From Paracoccaceae bacterium (GTDB taxonomy: Bacteria > Pseudomonadota > Alphaproteobacteria > Rhodobacterales > Rhodobacteraceae), in contig JANQPC010000068.1 in the NCBI GenBank assembly GCA_028285485.1, positions 1 through 64,000 on the forward strand: 64,000 nt of DNA, read 5' to 3'. The notes under the pieces were generated by a model. The model saw nothing but the letters and a program-made list of their open reading frames with translations. It did no database searches and had not been told where the DNA came from. The translations under genes and the position numbers were made by a program. Positions 54,399 to 62,116 of this stretch are shown here, piece after piece (the first letter of the stretch is position 1; each line of letters begins with the position of its first letter).

Positions 54399-55433
54399 TC
54401 AGCTGCCGATCTGCACGCCGACAACGCTGCCCACGCTTGCGTTCCAGCGTTCGGCCCAATCCCCGCCCGCGCGTTCCGCCCAATCGGGCAGAACTTCGTT
54501 GACCAGAACGCCGCGCGCCTTCTCGAAATCGGCATCAGAGACATCAACGAGCGTCATCCCCCGTGCATCGCCCGCCGGGCAATCGCCATTGCCGGTGAGG
54601 CAGGCGATATCGTTGACAAGCGCATCCTGGGCGCTGGCCCAGGCGGGATCCTCGAACTCAGAGGCCACCTGCGCGGTGATCAATTCCTGCGTTCCGGCAT
54701 CGAGCGCGTTCCACTTATCCATGTTCATGGCGGTCACCACGCTATCCCAGCCCCCGAGCGGGATCGGCATGAGGTGGGTGGACACTTCCCACCAGCCCGC
54801 GGAGTAGCCCGAGCCCGCGCCGGTGACCGCGCAATCCACAACGCCCTTCTGGAGCGCGCCGGGCACCTCGGAGAAGCCCACATTCACGCCCTCTGCGCCG
54901 AGCGCTTCGAGGAACTTGGCGGTCATCCGGCCAGAGGCGCGCACCTTCAGGCCCTCAAGATCGGCGAGTTCCGAGACCTCGGCATTGCAGAACACCACCT
55001 GCGGCGGATAGGGCGCGATCGCCAAGACCTTGCTGTTGAAGCGATCGGCATAGATATCCTCCACCATAGGGCGCGCGGCATCGACCATCGCGCGCGCCTC
55101 ATCCGCCGTCAGCGCCAGAAGCGGCACATCGAGCCCTTCAAGCTCCGGCGCATCGGCCACGGCGTAGTCGGCCACCGTCATGGCCACGTCGTAAACACCA
55201 TCGCCCAGCAGGCGGAACACATCGCCCACGCCGAGGTTCATCTGGTTATGGGTGGTCAGCGCCACATTGAGCGTGCCGCCCGAAGCCGCGGGCAGCGTTT
55301 CGCCCCAGAACGGGGCTTCATATTGCTGGTGCAGCGGCAGGCCGGACCAGCTTCCCACCACCGAAAGATCTTCGGCCAATGCGGGCGCGGCAAGGGCTGT
55401 GGAGGCGATGAGGAAAGTCAACGTGCGTGTCAT
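54399..55433 (-). CDS. dctP: TRAP transporter substrate-binding protein
   Basis: This 344-residue periplasmic solute receptor has a signal peptide (LTFLIASTALAAPALA) and DctP features such as LEGLKVRASGRMTAKFLEALGAEGVNVGFSEV. That segment contains the conserved Arg (VRASG) that pairs with the ligand carboxylate; ALQKGVVDCAVTGAGSGYSAGWWE follows. It is well placed to bind a 5-oxoproline or other carboxylate. An AAGGAG Shine-Dalgarno precedes the ATG at 55433. It is 21 bases after the DUF1445 gene. Confidence 0.93.
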   Translation of the reverse strand: MTRTLTFLIASTALAAPALAEDLSVVGSWSGLPLHQQYEAPFWGETLPAASGGTLNVALTTHNQMNLGVGDVFRLLGDGVYDVAMTVADYAVADAPELEGLDVPLLALTADEARAMVDAARPMVEDIYADRFNSKVLAIAPYPPQVVFCNAEVSELADLEGLKVRASGRMTAKFLEALGAEGVNVGFSEVPGALQKGVVDCAVTGAGSGYSAGWWEVSTHLMPIPLGGWDSVVTAMNMDKWNALDAGTQELITAQVASEFEDPAWASAQDALVNDIACLTGNGDCPAGDARGMTLVDVSDADFEKARGVLVNEVLPDWAERAGGDWAERWNASVGSVVGVQIGS

Positions 55434-55454
55434 GGGTTTCTCCTTGTTGGAACG

Positions 55455-56273
55455 TCAGGCGTGTTGGGTCAGAACCGGCACTTCGGCATCTTCAGCGATA
55501 TCGGTAATCAGCATGTGGCCGGGCTTGTGTGTGATGCAGATCGGCAGGCGCGCGGCTTCGATGGCCACCTGGGGGGTAACCCCGCAGGCCCAGAACACGG
55601 GCACATGGCCCTCGGGCACCGGCGCGGGATCGCCCCAATCGGGGCGCGCGAGATCGGCAATCCCGAGCGCAGCGGGATTGCCTGCATGAACCGGTGCGCC
55701 ATGGGCCAGCGGGTAGCGGCGTGAGATCTCGGCGGCCTCGTTCACCCGGCCCTCGGGGATCGCGCGCATGGAGACGACCATCTTGCCGGCGAAGGGCCCC
55801 GCCGGCACCGTTTCGATGTTCGAGCGGAACATGGGCACCGTCTTGTCATGATCGATGTGCCAGAGCGGAAGGCCCGCGGCCTGAAGCGCGCGTTCGAAGG
55901 TGAAAGAACAGCCTAGCGCAAAGGCCACGAAATCGTCCTGCCAGAGATCGGCGATATCGGTCACCGATCCGGCAAGCTGCCCATCGCGATAGATGTTGTA
56001 GGCGGGCACGTCGCTTCGGATATCGAGATCGCCGCCCATGGTGGCCAGCCAGGGGTTGCCGGTATCGGACACACCCGTCAGCGGACAGGGTTTGGGATTG
56101 CGCTGGCAATAGCGCATGAAATCCAGCGCATAGGCCGCGGGCATGATCGCGAGGTTGGCCTGCAGATACCCCTGCCCCAGCCCGGCCGTGTGCGAGGCGT
56201 AGCGGCGGCTGCGGATCGCGGCGCGCACATCGGCAACCGCACTGCCCTTCAGTGTTTCGTAGAGTTCCGACAT
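55455..56273 (-). CDS. DUF1445 protein (putative hydro-lyase / D-glutamate cyclase family)
   Basis: This 272-residue protein of the DUF1445 family has GLGQGYLQANLAIMPAAYALDFMRYCQRNPKPCPL, FVAFALGCSFTFERALQAAGLPLWHID, and GCxxxTPQVAIEAARLPICITHKPGHMLITDI near the end. The family is annotated as a putative hydro-lyase, and its mitochondrial homologue converts D-glutamate to 5-oxo-D-proline. Its place in an operon with pxpB and pxpC suggests lactam chemistry related to 5-oxoproline. It is the first gene of the operon, 82 bases after lysR. Confidence 0.82.
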   Translation of the reverse strand: MSELYETLKGSAVADVRAAIRSRRYASHTAGLGQGYLQANLAIMPAAYALDFMRYCQRNPKPCPLTGVSDTGNPWLATMGGDLDIRSDVPAYNIYRDGQLAGSVTDIADLWQDDFVAFALGCSFTFERALQAAGLPLWHIDHDKTVPMFRSNIETVPAGPFAGKMVVSMRAIPEGRVNEAAEISRRYPLAHGAPVHAGNPAALGIADLARPDWGDPAPVPEGHVPVFWACGVTPQVAIEAARLPICITHKPGHMLITDIAEDAEVPVLTQHA

Positions 56274-56342
56274 GCCCCGCCTTTCGCGGCCAAGGCTGCC
56301 GCCGGGCCATCATAAAAGCAAATCGAAAGATTTTACTCTAAG

Positions 56343-56361
56343 GCATAAATTCTCTTTATGC
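56343..56361. promoter_or_regulatory. Probable LysR-type operator overlapping the lysR stop codon
   Basis: GCATAAATTCTCTTTATGC is a perfect palindrome with 7-bp arms around a 5-base centre, containing T-N11-A, the LysR-type recognition pattern. It overlaps the last codons and stop of lysR and lies about 70-88 bases upstream of the DUF1445 start, the right place for activation of the downstream operon. A further AT-rich stretch (56310-56340) lies between the site and the gene. Confidence 0.6.
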
Positions 56362-57255
56362 GTCTGCCCGTCGCGCATAAGCCCGAGCCACCTCCTGCGC
56401 CATGGCTCCGGCAGTTTGGTTGAGGTGGCTTTTCGGTGCCCGAAGAAACGAAGCGGTGAATTCCAGGGGCTGCGGAACCCAGCCCGGATCAAACTCCCGT
56501 ATCCGCCCCGCACGCACATGATCCGCGCCCAGCGCACGCGGCAGGACCGCCACGCCCATATCCGCCTCGACCAGCCGGAAACAGGCCGAAAGCGAGGAGG
56601 AGGGGAACAGCGCCACGTCCGGCCCGCCCCGCTCCATCAGCATCTCCTTGAGTTCCTGAAAGGGCCGCGTGTTGCGCGCGTAGCTCATCACCGGGAGGGT
56701 GAGATATGCCCCGGCCATCTCTGCCGGATCGCGCGCGGCAGCACAGTACCACGCCAGATCGAAACCCGGCAGCGCGATGTTTTCGACGGTGTATTCCGAG
56801 ATCGGGCCAAGCAGGATCGCCAGATCAATCTCGCGCCCCAGAAGCGCCGCGCGCAGATCGGTGGACACATCCACATTCACTTCGATCTCAAGCTTGGGAT
56901 AGGCATCGTGGAGGCGCGAGACAAGCTCTGGCAACCAGCACTGCGCGACCGTCTCGGACGCGCCAAGCCTCAGCCGGCCCTCTACGCCGGCGGGATCGGC
57001 CACATCGCGCACCACGCGTTCGACGAGATGTTCGAAGCTTTCGGCATGGGCGAGCAGCAACTCGCCACGTTTTGTCAGCCGCAGCCCGCCGCCCGTGCGA
57101 TCGAACAGATCGCAGCCCAGCGCCCCCTCAAGGCTTTTGATACGGGTGGTGACGGCGGGTTGGGTGAGGTTCTGCGCAATCGCGGCACGGCGCACACCGC
57201 CAAGGCGGACCACGGCCAGAAAGGTTCGCATCTGTTCAAGCGTGAATCGCGCCAT
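56356..57255 (-). CDS. LysR-family transcriptional regulator
   Basis: This 299-residue regulator has the N-terminal helix-turn-helix FTLEQMRTFLAVVRLGGVRRAAIAQNLTQPAVTTRIKSLEGALGCDLFDR, followed by the effector-binding domain (about 90-295). The start at 57255 matches the usual MxxxxLEQMRTFL start. It is encoded in the same direction as, and just ahead of, the DUF1445-TRAP-pxp operon, with a T-N11-A palindrome at its 3' end. It is thus the probable activator, responding to an operon substrate or product. Confidence 0.9.
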   Translation of the reverse strand: MARFTLEQMRTFLAVVRLGGVRRAAIAQNLTQPAVTTRIKSLEGALGCDLFDRTGGGLRLTKRGELLLAHAESFEHLVERVVRDVADPAGVEGRLRLGASETVAQCWLPELVSRLHDAYPKLEIEVNVDVSTDLRAALLGREIDLAILLGPISEYTVENIALPGFDLAWYCAAARDPAEMAGAYLTLPVMSYARNTRPFQELKEMLMERGGPDVALFPSSSLSACFRLVEADMGVAVLPRALGADHVRAGRIREFDPGWVPQPLEFTASFLRAPKSHLNQTAGAMAQEVARAYARRADA

Positions 57256-57334
57256 GGCGCACCGTCGCATATTGGCGGGCGGGCTGTGTAGCCTTGCGCC
57301 GATGCGATCGGGTGAGCGCGCATGGCGGCGCGCC

Positions 57335-57697
57335 CTACCCCTCGCGCTGGGCCACCACGCGCAGCAGCGCCGCCAGCAGGGAATGCGGCAGCGTGGGGCC
57401 GCGCCCGATGCCAATGTATTCGTCACTGTCGCGGCTGGAAGTTTTGCGTAGCGAGCAGGTCCAATGCCCGTTCGGCTGCCACGCCTTGCCCTTCACGCTC
57501 ACCGTCCAGCCTGGAAGCATCGCGTAGATCAGTTCAAGAATCCGATCCGTCGAATCAAGATCGGGCGATGAAAACGCCCCGGCCTCGCCCGCCGCGATCC
57601 TGTTGATCTCGCCAAGCGCGGCGCCTGCCAGCGCCTCATCAATCGTCAGCGCGGCTTCGAGCCTGTCCGACAATTCCTGCAGTTTTGTCTCACCCAT
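57335..57697 (-). CDS. Hypothetical protein
   Basis: This 120-residue cytoplasmic protein has an acidic helical N-terminal half and a C-terminal half reading LIYAMLPGWTVSVKGK, WTCSLRKTSSRDSDEYIGIGRGPTLPHSLLAALLRVV. The second half resembles, in layout only, small phage-type ABA-sandwich proteins. I cannot assign a function. The ATG at 57697 follows CCAGGAGGACC at good spacing, which supports translation. It diverges from ppsA and precedes lysR by 79 bases on the same strand. Confidence 0.65.
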   Translation of the reverse strand: MGETKLQELSDRLEAALTIDEALAGAALGEINRIAAGEAGAFSSPDLDSTDRILELIYAMLPGWTVSVKGKAWQPNGHWTCSLRKTSSRDSDEYIGIGRGPTLPHSLLAALLRVVAQREG

Positions 57698-57752
57698 TTG
57701 CCCTGGTCCTCCTGGCTGTCCCCAAGCTTCAGGCAACGGCGCAGGCGCCTCC

Positions 57753-57766
57753 TTGACGCTGATCAA
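57753..57766. promoter_or_regulatory. FnrL-like box upstream of ppsA
   Basis: TTGACGCTGATCAA matches the FNR/FnrL consensus TTGAT-N4-ATCAA with one change. The flanks extend the symmetry to CCTTGA...TCAAGG. It lies about 64-77 bases before the ppsA ATG, between divergent genes. It suggests oxygen-responsive control of phosphoenolpyruvate synthase. Confidence 0.5.
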
Positions 57767-57829
57767 GGCGGGCGCGCCCCCGGCGCCTAGGATCAGATCA
57801 GGATTTCCAATCAGCCCAAGGGATTTTCC

Positions 57830-60211
57830 ATGACGACCGATACAGTCGCCGTAATCTTCTTTGACAACCTCAAGCGCGAAGACGTTGCCCTGGTAGGGGG
57901 CAAGAACTCCAGCCTCGGGGAAATGGTGCAAACGCTCGGCGCGAAAGGCATCACCGTTCCGCCTGGATTTGCCACCACATCCGACGCCTTTCGCGAATTC
58001 ATCACGGCCAACGATCTTGGCAAAGTGATCACCGATCGGCTTGCCGAATTGGCGGAGGGAAAGAAAACGCTCGCGCAGACCGGCGCGGCGATCCGCCATG
58101 CGATTGCAGCCGGCGATTGGCCGAGCGCAATCGAGGAAGACATCCGAAAAGCCTATCGCGCGCTTTGCGAACGCACCGGCATCGATCAGCTTTCCGTCGC
58201 CGTGCGTTCATCGGCAACGGCGGAAGACCTGCCCGATGCAAGCTTCGCGGGCCAGCAGGAAACCTACCTTAACGTGGTGGGTGAGGAAGAGCTGCTAACT
58301 GCCTGCCGCAACTGCTATGCCTCGCTCTTCACCGATCGCGCGATCACCTACCGCACGGTGCAGGGCTTCGATCACACGCAGGTCGCGCTTTCCGTTGGCG
58401 TGCAGCAAATGGTGCGCTCCGATATCGGCGGCTCCGGCGTGATGTTCTCGATCGACACGGAATCGGGCTTTGACAAGGTGGTGCTGATCAACGGCGCCTG
58501 GGGCCTTGGCGAGAACGTGGTGCAGGGCGCGGTGACGCCCGACGAATATCAGGTCTACAAGCCGTTCCTCGGCAACGAGAAGCTTACCCCGATTGTCGCC
58601 AAAACCCTGGGCGCGAAAGAAATGAAGATGATCTACTCCACCACCGCGGGAGAGACGATCAAGAACGTGCCCACCTCGAAGGCGGAGCGCGGATCCTTCG
58701 TGCTGTCGGATGCCGAGGTGATCTCGCTCGCCCGGATGGCGGCCACGATTGAAGAGCACTACGGGCTGCCGATGGATATGGAATGGGCGCGCGACGGGAT
58801 CACGGGCGAGCTTTTCATCGTTCAGGCACGGCCCGAAACGGTGCAGAGCCGGATGGATGCGGGCAACCTCAAATCCTACTCCATCGGCGACCATGGCGAG
58901 ACGCTGGTCACCGGCATCTCGGTAGGCTCTGCCATCACCACCGGAACGGTGTGCCTGATCGAGAACGTCAAGGATATCGACAAGTTCGTGGATGGCTCGG
59001 TTCTTGTAACCTCGACGACCGACCCCGATTGGGTGCCGATCATGAAGAAGGCTTCGGCCATCGTAACCGATCATGGCGGCCGCACCTCGCACGCCGCCAT
59101 CGTTTCGCGCGAGCTGGGCGTGCCTGCCATCGTGGGCTGCGGCAACGCCACACATGAACTGCACAGCGAGCAGGAAATCACGGTGAGCTGCGCCGAGGGC
59201 GATACGGGTTTCGTCTATTCCGGAACGGCGGATTTCGCGGTTGAAACCCTCGATCTTGATCATGTGCCCGAAACCAACACGCGCATCATGCTGAACCTCG
59301 CCAACCCGCAAACGGCAGCGCGCTGGTGGCGCCTGCCCGCCGCGGGCGTTGGCCTCGCGCGAATGGAGTTCGTTGTTTCAAACGCGATCACGGTACACCC
59401 CGAGGCGCTTTTGCATTTCGACGAGCTGCGCGATGAGGCGGTACGCGAAGAGATCGAAGCGCTGACGGCAGGCTATGATGACAAGCCTCAATACTTTGTG
59501 GATCAGCTTGCCATCGGGCTCAGCCGGATTGCCGCGGTGGCCTACCCCAACCCAATGATCCTGCGCATGTCGGATTTCAAGACGAACGAGTATGCCGATC
59601 TGCTTGGCGGGCGGCAGTTTGAGCCGCATGAGGAAAACCCGATGATCGGGTGGCGCGGCGCGTCACGCTACTACGACGATGGCTATCGCGACGGGTTTGC
59701 CTTGGAATGCCAGGCGGTTGCGAAGCTGCGCACCGAGATGGGCTTTGACAACGTGATCATCATGATCCCGTTCTGCCGCACGCCGGAAGAGGCCGATAAC
59801 GTGCTGGCTGTGATGAAGGAAAACGGCCTGGAGCGCGGCAAGGATGGCATGGAGGTTTACGTGATGTGCGAAGTGCCATCGAACGTGATCCTGGCCGAGG
59901 AGTTCTGCAAACGCTTTGACGGTTTCTCGATCGGGTCGAATGACCTCACGCAGCTGACCCTCGGGATCGACCGGGATAGCGACAAGCTTGCGCCGCTTTT
60001 CGATGAGCGGCATCCGGCAGTAGTGTGGATGATCCGCTCGATCATCGAACGCGCCCATGCCCAGGGCTGCAAGGTGGGGTTGTGCGGGCAGGCACCCTCG
60101 AACTACCCCGACTTCGCGAAGGTGCTCGTGGACGCCGGGATCGATACGATATCGGTTACGCCCGACAGCTTCCTCGAAGTGAAAAACATCGTGGCCGAGG
60201 CCGAAAAGTAA
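57830..60211 (+). CDS. ppsA: Phosphoenolpyruvate synthase
   Basis: This 793-residue enzyme converts pyruvate and ATP to PEP, AMP and phosphate, feeding gluconeogenesis. The N-terminal ATP-grasp domain has VGGKNSSLGEMVQ and VRSSATAEDLPDASFAGQQETYLNV. The phosphohistidine lies in DHGGRTSHAAIVSRELGVPAIVGCG (His421). The C-terminal PEP domain has SIGSNDLTQLTLGIDRD and the active Cys in VGLCGQAPSNYPDF near residue 750. Length and motifs match E. coli PpsA. An FnrL-like site is upstream and a hairpin follows the stop. Confidence 0.97.
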   Translation: MTTDTVAVIFFDNLKREDVALVGGKNSSLGEMVQTLGAKGITVPPGFATTSDAFREFITANDLGKVITDRLAELAEGKKTLAQTGAAIRHAIAAGDWPSAIEEDIRKAYRALCERTGIDQLSVAVRSSATAEDLPDASFAGQQETYLNVVGEEELLTACRNCYASLFTDRAITYRTVQGFDHTQVALSVGVQQMVRSDIGGSGVMFSIDTESGFDKVVLINGAWGLGENVVQGAVTPDEYQVYKPFLGNEKLTPIVAKTLGAKEMKMIYSTTAGETIKNVPTSKAERGSFVLSDAEVISLARMAATIEEHYGLPMDMEWARDGITGELFIVQARPETVQSRMDAGNLKSYSIGDHGETLVTGISVGSAITTGTVCLIENVKDIDKFVDGSVLVTSTTDPDWVPIMKKASAIVTDHGGRTSHAAIVSRELGVPAIVGCGNATHELHSEQEITVSCAEGDTGFVYSGTADFAVETLDLDHVPETNTRIMLNLANPQTAARWWRLPAAGVGLARMEFVVSNAITVHPEALLHFDELRDEAVREEIEALTAGYDDKPQYFVDQLAIGLSRIAAVAYPNPMILRMSDFKTNEYADLLGGRQFEPHEENPMIGWRGASRYYDDGYRDGFALECQAVAKLRTEMGFDNVIIMIPFCRTPEEADNVLAVMKENGLERGKDGMEVYVMCEVPSNVILAEEFCKRFDGFSIGSNDLTQLTLGIDRDSDKLAPLFDERHPAVVWMIRSIIERAHAQGCKVGLCGQAPSNYPDFAKVLVDAGIDTISVTPDSFLEVKNIVAEAEK

Positions 60212-60220
60212 TCTATAGGC

Positions 60221-60243
60221 GGCGGGCGCTCAGAGCGCTCGCC
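60221..60243. terminator. Hairpin between convergent ppsA and DUF3179 genes
   Basis: GGCGGGCGCT (60221-60230) pairs with AGCGCTCGCC (60234-60243) around a CAG loop, giving a 10-bp stem with one G-U pair on the plus strand. It begins 9 bases after the ppsA stop and 9 bases before the stop of the converging gene, so it could serve both. No T tract is present. Confidence 0.6.
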
Positions 60244-60251
60244 GTGCCGCC

Positions 60252-61631
60252 TTATTCGGGCCAAAGGGCCGTTTCGGGGTGAAACTGCGACCAGGCGAAC
60301 CAGAACGCCTCGTGGCTGCCCAGATCCGATCCATCGGCACCCACGGCGCGGATGCCGCCCGCATCAAGCTCTAGCTTCACGTTTTCAAACCCGATCTCTT
60401 CACCCGCACGCAAGGCAAGAAGCGCCGCGCTGCGCTGGAAGGCCACGGGCGTGCCTGACGCGGCCACCACGCCGATCACATCCTCATGCACCGGCAGGCG
60501 CGGATCCACATCGCCCACCGGGAAGATCGGGCCATTGGCATCGCGGGTGTTGCGGAAATCGGGATCGCGCCCAAGGGCCAGGCGTTCAACAAGTACGGTT
60601 GTTTCGGGATGCTCTTCCTTCCAGGTGCCCCAATCGGTTGTCACCACCGTGGCTTGTTCCAGCGTAACTCCCTTCTCTGCCAGCGGGCCTGTGACCGCAT
60701 GGCCAAGAAACGTATCGAAGACAGAATAGGTGATCAGATCGTACATGACCTTGTTTGACCGGATCAGAAGGCCCGAGGTGCGCAGGATCGGGCGTTCGAT
60801 CCCCTCCGGCAGCCCGTCGGTGAAATAGGCCTGGGCCGCGCCGCAGAGCGTGCAATAGGGGATACCCAGATCCCGCCCGCCGAGGGTATCGTTCACCATC
60901 TCGCGCACTTCCATGATCCGGCGCGGATAGGCCCGGTATTCGCCGTTCACCTCAACGCCGAAAACGATATCGCTATCCTTCAGCCACGCCGCTTCAGCCG
61001 CGGGGATTACTTCGGGGTTGTCTGCGGCAGGGATGCAATTGCAGGGCTCGTCGGTGGTATCGAATGGCCGCGCATCGATCAGCACGCCGCCCCAGGAAAC
61101 CAGGCGCCAATCGATATCGCCTTCAACGAAGATCCGCTCCCACCCCGGCACGATACTGGTGAAGATCGCGCGCTTCGTTGCAAGGTAGTCGGGGGGCGCG
61201 GGAATATCCCAGGCGATTAGGTGATCGGTGGTGGCGCCCCAGGGATGGCGCTCCTGCAGATCCACGCCCAGAAGCTGCCCGGCGGCGCCCGCCAGTTCGC
61301 GGCTGAGCCCGGGGCTTGAGACAAAGCGCATCAGATCGCTGATCGGCCAGGCGAGCCGGGGATCGCCCGAGGCCGCGATCACCTCAAGCGCGGCGATCTG
61401 GTCAAGCCCCCATGTGGAGTTTTCCGCGCTATCCACAAACGCGGTTTGCGCGGCGGCTTTCACATCTTCCGAAAGCGGGCCGTCGGGCACCGCGGGCGGC
61501 TCGCCAAACTGCTCAATCGCATAGTCGGTCAGGCCCCCTTCCGCGCGGGTATCCTGCGCCCAGATCAGCGCCAGGGCGCTTAGCGCCATAAACAGGATGG
61601 CGCGGGGGGTTCGAAGAGTTGCAGATCGCAT
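60252..61631 (-). CDS. DUF3179 domain-containing exported protein
   Basis: This 459-residue protein has a signal peptide (AILFMALSALALIWAQDTRA) and the DUF3179 domain, with KDSDIVFGVEVNGEYRAYPRRIMEVREMVNDTLGG, GIPYCTLCGAAQAYF (a conserved CTLCG-type cysteine pair) and FGRTSGLL-like ILRTSGLLIRSN. The family is widespread and periplasmic but has no proven function; the Cys pair suggests redox or metal chemistry. It converges with ppsA. Upstream is a 485-base gap before the formate dehydrogenase genes. Confidence 0.85.
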   Translation of the reverse strand: MRSATLRTPRAILFMALSALALIWAQDTRAEGGLTDYAIEQFGEPPAVPDGPLSEDVKAAAQTAFVDSAENSTWGLDQIAALEVIAASGDPRLAWPISDLMRFVSSPGLSRELAGAAGQLLGVDLQERHPWGATTDHLIAWDIPAPPDYLATKRAIFTSIVPGWERIFVEGDIDWRLVSWGGVLIDARPFDTTDEPCNCIPAADNPEVIPAAEAAWLKDSDIVFGVEVNGEYRAYPRRIMEVREMVNDTLGGRDLGIPYCTLCGAAQAYFTDGLPEGIERPILRTSGLLIRSNKVMYDLITYSVFDTFLGHAVTGPLAEKGVTLEQATVVTTDWGTWKEEHPETTVLVERLALGRDPDFRNTRDANGPIFPVGDVDPRLPVHEDVIGVVAASGTPVAFQRSAALLALRAGEEIGFENVKLELDAGGIRAVGADGSDLGSHEAFWFAWSQFHPETALWPE

Positions 61632-62116
61632 CAGAGGCCCTTTCCCAATCGGCTTAGGCGCCGGAACCGCAGGAAAACCGCGCCCCGGGGCTGCGGCGCC
61701 CGGATCGGGGCCGCATGACTATGCCCAACTGTGTCGCCGCAAATGCCAATCGCGCCAAATCACACTTTTTCAGCCATTGGTGATCTGGGGCGCGCGCCCG
61801 GCGCTTGCGAAACAGCCGGCATTTTGCGCCATCCGCGGCGCGGCCCCGTCTGACCACCGCAATCCACCCGAAATCAATCGCGGGCGTGGGGCCTTCTGTT
61901 GCACCCGCGCACGCCACAATGGTGTGTGCCGCCCCCGGCCCAAAATACGCCGCTTTACGTCAAGAATTATCCCGCGAAATCGCGTGGAGCATAGGGTCGG
62001 CACCATGTGCCTGCTGCGGCCCGCTCCCCCCGGCTGATCCGGGAGGGGTGAGACCGCATGCCGCACGCCACAGGAATTCGCGCCCAAACGCTTATGTGCA
62101 GGACTAGGGTATTTTC
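61632..62116. other. Intergenic region without a supported gene
   Basis: This 485-base gap lies between the divergent DUF3179 and formate dehydrogenase genes. Open frames here have no recognisable product, no good ribosome-binding site and overlap one another. The region presumably holds both promoters. I could not identify an operator or RNA element with confidence. Confidence 0.6.

Noticed and set aside
61597-62037. Plus-strand open frame of 146 codons before the formate dehydrogenase gene
   Set aside because: Low-complexity Arg/Pro/Gly composition, overlap with the DUF3179 5' end on the other strand, and no ribosome-binding site.
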